From Gemmatimonadales bacterium (lineage in GTDB: Bacteria > Gemmatimonadota > Gemmatimonadetes > Gemmatimonadales > GWC2-71-9), in NCBI GenBank assembly GCA_013812695.1, contig JACCSZ010000319.1, forward strand, positions 1 to 10,011: a DNA stretch of 10,011 nucleotides. The letters are read 5' to 3'. The notes beneath the pieces are model-generated. The model saw only the letters and a list, made by a program, of their open reading frames with translations, was not told the DNA's origin and did not search any database. The translations under genes were made by a program, and so were the position numbers. The first letter of the stretch is position 1; every line of letters begins with the position of its first letter. Shown piece after piece: positions 6,157 to 10,011 of the stretch.

Positions 6157-7005
6157 TCAGCGGGGCCAACTGCCCTCTAGTATAACAACGAACAACGCGG
6201 CACAGGTGAGGTCCGCGGTGGTGCCGGGGTTCCGCGCGTTGCTCGGGGTACGGAGCGCCAGGTCGAACGCGTCGATCGCCCGGCGGCCGGCCTCCGTGCG
6301 GACGCCGCCGGCCTCCTCGACCTCCCGGGCGCTCCGGGACACGTCCGCCGCGACCTCACCGCCGAGCTTCCGGGCAATCAGGGTATCGGGGATGGCGGCC
6401 AGGATGTGCAGGTAGGTCTCGACCGTGGCGTCGGTCCAGTCCAGCCCGGTGCTTCGGGCGGCACGGAGCGCCGGCGCGCCGATCTCGAAGGTCGTGGCAA
6501 AATCGGTTGCGTATTCCCGGGCGACGCTATCGCGGTCGGCAGCGAGCGCCATCGCATCCCGGAGCGAGCAGGATGGCGCGCCCGCCACATCCTCGCTGGC
6601 CGAGGCGCCCAGGCCGCCAGGCCGAGCCCGGCGGATGGCGGTGTAGACCGCGGCCGCGTCGGCCACAGTGGTTTCCATCAGCACGGAGCCCACCCGGTCC
6701 CGAAGGGACGCGTTGTCCCGCTGCGCCGCCCGGGCGAGCGGCGCGAGCAGGAGCACAATCCCGAGGTTCGTGTTCGACCGCGTCCATCGGACGGTGGCCT
6801 CGACCGCCGCCAGGATGGTGACGCCGAGCGGCCGGCTCCCGGCGGCCGCCAGGGCGGGTCCGATGGCGATGGCGCTCGCCAGGAAATCCTCGTAGCGGGT
6901 GTCGTGGAAATGACGATCGGGTGACACGTTACCGGGCTTGGGGGCGCTGACCTCGAGCAGGCATGCGAGCTGGCCGGCCGCCGCGGTTTCCTCGGGGGTC
7001 GTCAC
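6157..7005 (-). CDS. CitG/MdcB-like triphosphoribosyl-dephospho-CoA synthase family protein
   Basis: Protein of 282 aa of the COG1767 family. Classical CitG/MdcB replace the adenine of ATP with dephospho-CoA, making an alpha-ribosyl linkage for citrate or malonate decarboxylase prosthetic groups. No citrate or malonate decarboxylase genes are present here, and homologues recur in bacterial H4MPT clusters, so another ribosyl transfer is likely. Visible: SAPKPGNVSP (20-29), the family's early KPG motif; a helical GP/AAG region; RSNTNLGIVLLLAPLA (76-91), equivalent to the CitG NT-x-x-G segment; and a C-terminal RNPGTTADLTCAALFVVI segment. GTG at 7005 overlaps the TGA of the ATP-grasp gene as GTGA, implying coupled translation; reading frame upstream of it is a shadow. 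Codons near the 3' end (GTT, GTT, ATA, CTA) are unlike the rest of the gene and coincide with a possible promoter. Family assignment is good; the substrate is unknown. Confidence 0.84.
   Translation of the reverse strand: MTTPEETAAAGQLACLLEVSAPKPGNVSPDRHFHDTRYEDFLASAIAIGPALAAAGSRPLGVTILAAVEATVRWTRSNTNLGIVLLLAPLARAAQRDNASLRDRVGSVLMETTVADAAAVYTAIRRARPGGLGASASEDVAGAPSCSLRDAMALAADRDSVAREYATDFATTFEIGAPALRAARSTGLDWTDATVETYLHILAAIPDTLIARKLGGEVAADVSRSAREVEEAGGVRTEAGRRAIDAFDLALRTPSNARNPGTTADLTCAALFVVILEGSWPR
6179..6187 (-). promoter_or_regulatory. Possible extended -10 promoter for the PTPS-like gene
   Basis: On the minus strand the bases read TGTTATACT: a TG, one base, then TATACT, one mismatch from TATAAT. 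It lies inside the last codons of the CitG-like gene, 33 bases before the GTG of the PTPS-like gene. No convincing -35 is present (ACCTGT or CACCTG at suitable spacing), which extended -10 promoters do not strictly need. The local codons are A+T-rich against a strongly G+C-rich background, suggesting the sequence is kept for a reason other than coding. Confidence 0.35.
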
Positions 7006-7871
7006 GTCGCCCGGTGAACCAACTGGTCCACCACCGCGCCGGCCACGTCCACGCCGGTCGTCGCCTGCAGCCCCCGCCAGCCCGGGATGCCGTTCACCTC
7101 GAGCACGTAGACGCTGCCGTCCCGCGCGGGCAGCAGATCCACCCCCGCGTACTCCGCCCCGACGGCCGCCGCCGCGCGAACAGCCATCCCGGCCCACGCC
7201 TCCGAGAGCTGCACCGCCCGCGCGGTGCCGCCGCGCGAGAGGTTGGTCCGCCAGCCGCTGGAATGCCGCTCGATGGCGGCCAGCACCCGCCCACCCACGA
7301 CGAACGCGCGGATGTCGCGACCATCATGGTCGATGGTGCGCTGCAGGTAGTAGACGCCGCGGATCTGCTCGATCGCCTTGAAGACGCGAAACGCCATCTC
7401 CTCGTCACTCACCCGCACCATGCCGAGTCCCATCGACCCGAACAGCGGCTTCACGATCGCGTCCCCGAATTCCCGGAACGCGGTGAACGCCTCCTCGGGC
7501 GTCTCGCATACGATCGTGTCCGGCGTGGGCAGCCCGCACTGCTCGAGCAGCGCGGACGTCCAGAACTTGTCGACGGTGCGCTCGATGGCCCGCGGCGAAT
7601 TCATGACCCGCACGCCACGGTCCTCGAGGCGATGCAGCGCGTCCACGCGGTAGATGATCTGCTCGAGCGAGCCGGATGGGATGATGCGGGCGAGCACCGC
7701 GTCGGCGCGGTCGAGGTCGGCCGCACGGCTTCGAAGACCGGACCGGCGGCCGATGGCGGCCACCAGCCCTTCATAGGGAACGATCGTCCCGGTGTGCCCG
7801 CGCGCCTCGAGCGCGCGGGCCAGCTCCCGGGTATGCCAGCCCTCGCGGGCGGCGAGGATGACGAGTCGCAG
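7002..7871 (-). CDS. RimK/MptN-like ATP-grasp glutamate ligase, apparent CTG start
   Basis: Protein of 289 aa of the RimK/CofF/MptN alpha-L-glutamate ligase family (COG0189). Archaeal MptN adds glutamate to H4MPT; here the acceptor could be the pterin cofactor or methylofuran. Visible with the CTG start: RLVILAAREGWHTRELARALEARGHTGTIVPYEGL (2-36), the usual pre-ATP-grasp beta-alpha-beta start; NSPRAIERTVDKFWTSALLEQCGLPTP with Lys102; IVKPLFGSMGLGM with Lys141 in the ATP-binding flap; Asp245 and LEVNGIPGW (Glu258, Asn260) as magnesium ligands. The first in-frame ATG, GTG or TTG is GTG 7763, which would delete 36 residues of this domain. CTG 7871 falls exactly where the family Met stands, 1 base after the TAG of the lipoprotein gene, so it is the best start. 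A sequence error or frameshift near 7870 is the alternative. Followed by GTGA coupling to the CitG-like gene. Confidence 0.82.
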   Translation of the reverse strand: MRLVILAAREGWHTRELARALEARGHTGTIVPYEGLVAAIGRRSGLRSRAADLDRADAVLARIIPSGSLEQIIYRVDALHRLEDRGVRVMNSPRAIERTVDKFWTSALLEQCGLPTPDTIVCETPEEAFTAFREFGDAIVKPLFGSMGLGMVRVSDEEMAFRVFKAIEQIRGVYYLQRTIDHDGRDIRAFVVGGRVLAAIERHSSGWRTNLSRGGTARAVQLSEAWAGMAVRAAAAVGAEYAGVDLLPARDGSVYVLEVNGIPGWRGLQATTGVDVAGAVVDQLVHRAT

Positions 7872-7872
7872 G

Positions 7873-8649
7873 CTACTGCTGCTCGCCGATCAGCGCCGTG
7901 AGCCCGCCGGTGGCGAACTTCGGAAAATCCTCGCCGACCTGCTTCATCGTCGCCGACGCGGCACCCTTCTTCAACGCGTCCATCGAGTCGAAGCAGAGCT
8001 CCGCCTGGCGGTACTTGGCCGGTGCCGAGCCGTCGAGGTTGGCCGCGAACTTGGTCAGGTCCGCGCGGGTGAACCCGATTTCCCGCTGGCCGGCGACCAC
8101 CAGCGGCAAGTGCGTCGCCGAGTAGTGCGACTCGAAGGCGGCGGTGTCCTTCGGCATGTTGTAGATCACCGTGACCAGCGCGGGGCAGGCCGCGGTGCCC
8201 TTGTCGCCGGTCTCGACCGCCGTCATCCCGAGCAGACCGCCGGTGGCGAACTTCGCCAGATCGTCGCCCACCGCCTTGAAGCCGGGCGTCGCCATTCCCC
8301 GCTTGGCATCGTCGAGCGAGTTGAAGTACAGCTCGGCCTGGCGATGGAACGTCGGCTTCTTGCCGTCCAGGGTGCTCGTGAACCGGGTCAGCTCCGCGTT
8401 GGTGAACCCGATCTCCTGCTGCTTGGACACCACGAGGGGTACGTGGGTCTCGCTGTAGTACTTCTCGAACGCCTTGATGTTCTTGGGCGGGTTGTAGATG
8501 ACCGTCACCAGCGCCTGGGGCCCGGCCGGCGCGGGCGACATCGCGGCGGTCGTGTCGGCAGCGGGCGCGTCGGCGGGCTTGTCCGCCGGGGTGCTGCACG
8601 CCGCCGTGAGGACCATCGCGGGAATGAGCCAGCTCGGAGACCTTCGCAT
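7873..8649 (-). CDS. Predicted lipoprotein with two tandem EthD-like domains
   Basis: Protein of 258 aa. The N-terminus MRRSPSWLIPAMVLTAAC is a lipoprotein signal with the probable lipidated Cys18, although Thr at -3 is less usual than Leu or Val. An Ala/Pro/Asp-rich linker follows to about residue 45. Two EthD-like ferredoxin-fold repeats follow at about 46-148 and 157-258. Both begin ALVTVIYN, continue with a THxPLVV segment and EIGFT, then RQAEL and GxDxxKFATGGL-like endings. The repeats are offset by 111 residues and clearly arose by duplication. ATG 8649 has a strong AGGAG (8660-8656) at 6-base spacing. It sits 23 bases after mch and directly before the ligase gene, within the operon. 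EthD proteins are best known from an ether-degradation cluster, where their role is unclear. I know of no established role in H4MPT metabolism. Fold call fair; function unknown. Confidence 0.85.
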   Translation of the reverse strand: MRRSPSWLIPAMVLTAACSTPADKPADAPAADTTAAMSPAPAGPQALVTVIYNPPKNIKAFEKYYSETHVPLVVSKQQEIGFTNAELTRFTSTLDGKKPTFHRQAELYFNSLDDAKRGMATPGFKAVGDDLAKFATGGLLGMTAVETGDKGTAACPALVTVIYNMPKDTAAFESHYSATHLPLVVAGQREIGFTRADLTKFAANLDGSAPAKYRQAELCFDSMDALKKGAASATMKQVGEDFPKFATGGLTALIGEQQ

Positions 8650-8672
8650 TGCTTGCTCCTGGTGGGGGAAGT

Positions 8673-9644
8673 TCAAGTCTCGTAACACGACGCCGTGAGC
8701 ACGTCGGCGTTCAGACCGCCGGCATGAAACGTCCGCCCGCTCTCCGTGCTCGTCAGCCAGACCTCGGCCGGGCTGAACAGCAGCGGGTCGATCTTGTAGA
8801 AGTCGCCGCCGTAACGTTGAAAGATCTCGTAGAATGGCGTGCCGTAATCGCGCGAGGCCGAGGCGGGCACCTGCGACACCAGCTCGGCCAGCTCGGCATC
8901 GCCGGCGCGAATCGTATAGCGCGCCTGGCCGCCGTACAAGATGCAGTCGTTGGTGCGGCCGATGGCCCGCAGATCGTTCTTGGCCACCGGCGGGATCGGT
9001 GCCGTGCCCATCGCGCTTACGACCCGGCGCACGTCGAATCCGAGCGTCTCGATCTTGTGCAAGCCGGTTTCGACCATGCGGGCCGAGATCTGGACCCCGC
9101 CGGCCAGACTTGCGGTGGGCGCCACCACGAACGTGAGCTGCGAGGGCTCGAGCCGCGCCTTCTGCGCCACCCAGGCGGCAACGGCGTCGGTCGGCAGCGT
9201 CCGGCCCTCCAGCACGAGCACGGCGTGCATAGCCTCCTCGGCATACCCGAGCTTCTCGAACAGCTCGCGCTCGACCCGCGCGTGCGCGCGCAGCGGCCCC
9301 GAGCCCATCGCGAAAAACTTGTCCACGGTGACGGCCCACCCCGCGTACTGCGACGCCATGCAGGCCACCGCTGGATGATCCGTCCACACCGTCACGCCGG
9401 GCCATGCGGCGCCGCCGATCTGGAGCGGCGTATACGCCACGCTTCCCAGGCCGCCCATGCAGATCTCGGCGAGGGCGAGCCCGGCGTCGTACCCGCCGTC
9501 GGTTTCCACACCGGCGTCGATCACGCGGGCCCCGCCCGGGAGCGCCTGCGCCCGCACCCGGAGCTGGGGGGCATTCTCCTCGAGCGCGTCGGCGAGGTCC
9601 GTCGCCAGCTCGTTCATCCGCAGTCCGGTCATGCCGCTGTCCAT
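8673..9644 (-). CDS. mch: Methenyltetrahydromethanopterin cyclohydrolase
   Basis: Cytoplasmic enzyme of 323 aa that reversibly hydrolyses methenyl-H4MPT to 5-formyl-H4MPT, between methylene-H4MPT dehydrogenase and the Fhc complex. The whole length matches Mch: MNELATDLADALEEN near the start, DAGVETDGGYDAGLALAEICMGGLGSVAY, a TVWTDHPAVACMASQYAGWAV segment, the KFFAMGSGPLRA motif, VVAPTASLAGGVQISARMVETGLHK, the segment MGTAPIPPVAKNDLRAIGRTNDCILYGG, and FYEIFQRYGGDFYKIDPLLFSPAEV near the C-terminus. Length is normal for the family (about 320). ATG 9644 is preferred for a GGGAGAG 8 bases upstream; it overlaps the end of fhcC by 16 bases. ATG 9632 (ATGA overlap) and ATG 9617 are alternatives. Very confident. 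Confidence 0.97.
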   Translation of the reverse strand: MDSGMTGLRMNELATDLADALEENAPQLRVRAQALPGGARVIDAGVETDGGYDAGLALAEICMGGLGSVAYTPLQIGGAAWPGVTVWTDHPAVACMASQYAGWAVTVDKFFAMGSGPLRAHARVERELFEKLGYAEEAMHAVLVLEGRTLPTDAVAAWVAQKARLEPSQLTFVVAPTASLAGGVQISARMVETGLHKIETLGFDVRRVVSAMGTAPIPPVAKNDLRAIGRTNDCILYGGQARYTIRAGDAELAELVSQVPASASRDYGTPFYEIFQRYGGDFYKIDPLLFSPAEVWLTSTESGRTFHAGGLNADVLTASCYET

Positions 9645-10011
9645 GCGAGAATCTCTCCCTTGCCGAGCTCGGCCAGGTCGCCGCTGTAGCGGCGGTAGTG
9701 GCCCGAAAGGTGGCGCTCGTCGACGGGCAGGCCGTAGACCGTTCGGAGCCTGGTCAGGACGACCCGCAGATGGGTCGGCTGGTAGGTGCAGGCGTAGCGG
9801 TACGTGGGCGGAATGGCCACGTCGCCCAGCGCCACGATCGTGCCCCGCTTGGACCAGAGACCCGCGGCGGCGCCCAGCGCGCCGAATGCCACGATCGTCC
9901 CCGCGATGATGCCCGCTCCCGCGTGCGAGCCGGTGCACCCGCCCCCGGCCAGCAGCCCGCGTCGCATGCGTGCGCCCGCGCCAGCGCCCATCGCACCGTG
10001 CACCACGAGCT
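9629..10011 (-). CDS. fhcC: Formyltransferase/hydrolase complex subunit C, 3' part only
   Basis: Cut by the right window edge; about 127 C-terminal residues are visible. In methylotrophs Fhc (A-D) transfers the formyl group from formyl-H4MPT to methylofuran and hydrolyses it to formate; subunit C is related to formylmethanofuran dehydrogenase subunit C and the glutamate-synthase alpha-3 domain. Seen: Gly-rich right-handed beta-helix turns with short repeats (GAGAGARMRRGLL, GSHAGAGIIAGTIVAFG, GLWSKRGTIVALG), then the family tail with RYACTYQP, SGHYRRYSGDLAELGKGEILAW. The other fhc genes are expected just beyond the edge. The stop TGA overlaps the start of mch, consistent with one transcript. 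The visible GTG at 10006 is internal, not the start. Confidence 0.9.
   Translation of the reverse strand, partial: LVVHGAMGAGAGARMRRGLLAGGGCTGSHAGAGIIAGTIVAFGALGAAAGLWSKRGTIVALGDVAIPPTYRYACTYQPTHLRVVLTRLRTVYGLPVDERHLSGHYRRYSGDLAELGKGEILAWTAA

Noticed and set aside
7797..7819. Perfect 9 bp hairpin (CCCGCGCGC, 5-base loop, GCGCGCGGG)
   Set aside because: It lies within codons for an Ala/Arg/Glu-rich helix of the ATP-grasp gene, where such G+C-rich palindromes arise by chance; no T-tract and no regulatory context.
7873..8520. Possible assembly duplication producing the repeated EthD domains
   Set aside because: The two halves differ at many residues along their length while keeping the same motifs, which indicates an old gene duplication, not an assembly artefact.
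1..10011. CRISPR arrays, tRNA or rRNA genes, insertion sequences
   Set aside because: No regularly spaced direct repeats, no tRNA- or rRNA-like segments and no transposase-like frames were seen; the only repeat is the palindrome at the left end.

Overview
This is a GC-rich bacterial window (roughly 70% G+C by eye) dominated by a one-carbon gene cluster for tetrahydromethanopterin (H4MPT) and methylofuran. These are the archaeal-type cofactors that some bacteria use to oxidise formaldehyde to formate. Genes recognised directly are mch (methenyl-H4MPT cyclohydrolase) and the 3' end of fhcC (formyltransferase/hydrolase complex, formylmethanofuran dehydrogenase C-like). With them are most of the poorly characterised genes that travel with this pathway in methylotrophs: an MfnE-like amino-acid-kinase-fold protein, an MfnF-like hydantoinase/oxoprolinase-fold protein, a HisA-like TIM barrel, a 6-pyruvoyl-tetrahydropterin-synthase-like protein, a CitG/MdcB-like protein and a RimK/MptN-like ATP-grasp ligase. 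The G+C content, the style of the lipoprotein and of the c-di-GMP protein, and this cluster suggest a Gemmatimonadota soil or sediment bacterium. That assignment is inference; Rokubacteria, NC10 or planctomycetes are alternatives.

Layout. Bases 1-82 hold a near-perfect palindromic repeat plus a short degenerate echo of it. I see no gene in 83-288. A large membrane sensor with HAMP, GAF, GGDEF and EAL domains runs rightward to 3210. Nine bases further on it meets, tail to tail, the leftward mfnF-mfnE pair (4880 to 3220, coupled by a GTGA overlap). The HisA-like gene (4870-5670) is the only C1 gene on the + strand. It starts head-to-head with, and overlapping, mfnF, and it ends overlapping the tail of the pyruvoyl-tetrahydropterin-synthase-like gene. 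From the right edge leftward runs a tight run of genes: fhcC (partial), mch, an EthD-like lipoprotein, the ATP-grasp ligase, the CitG-like gene and the PTPS-like gene. Gaps are 23 nt or less, or the genes overlap.

How they work together. Mch hydrolyses methenyl-H4MPT to formyl-H4MPT. The Fhc complex, of which FhcC is the scaffold subunit, moves the formyl group onto methylofuran and releases formate. The remaining genes fit cofactor synthesis: MfnE/MfnF for the furan-tyramine (or furan-tyrosine) core of methylofuran, the ATP-grasp protein for glutamyl tailoring, and the PTPS-like, CitG-like and HisA-like proteins for less certain steps, probably in the pterin or ribosyl part. Not in this window are fae, mtdA/B, fhcA/B/D, mptG and mfnB; some are expected beyond the right edge. 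The least expected member is a secreted lipoprotein with two tandem EthD domains, inserted between mch and the ligase gene. Other unusual points are an apparent CTG start on the ligase, a possible extended -10 promoter inside the end of the CitG-like gene, and the inverted HisA-like gene.
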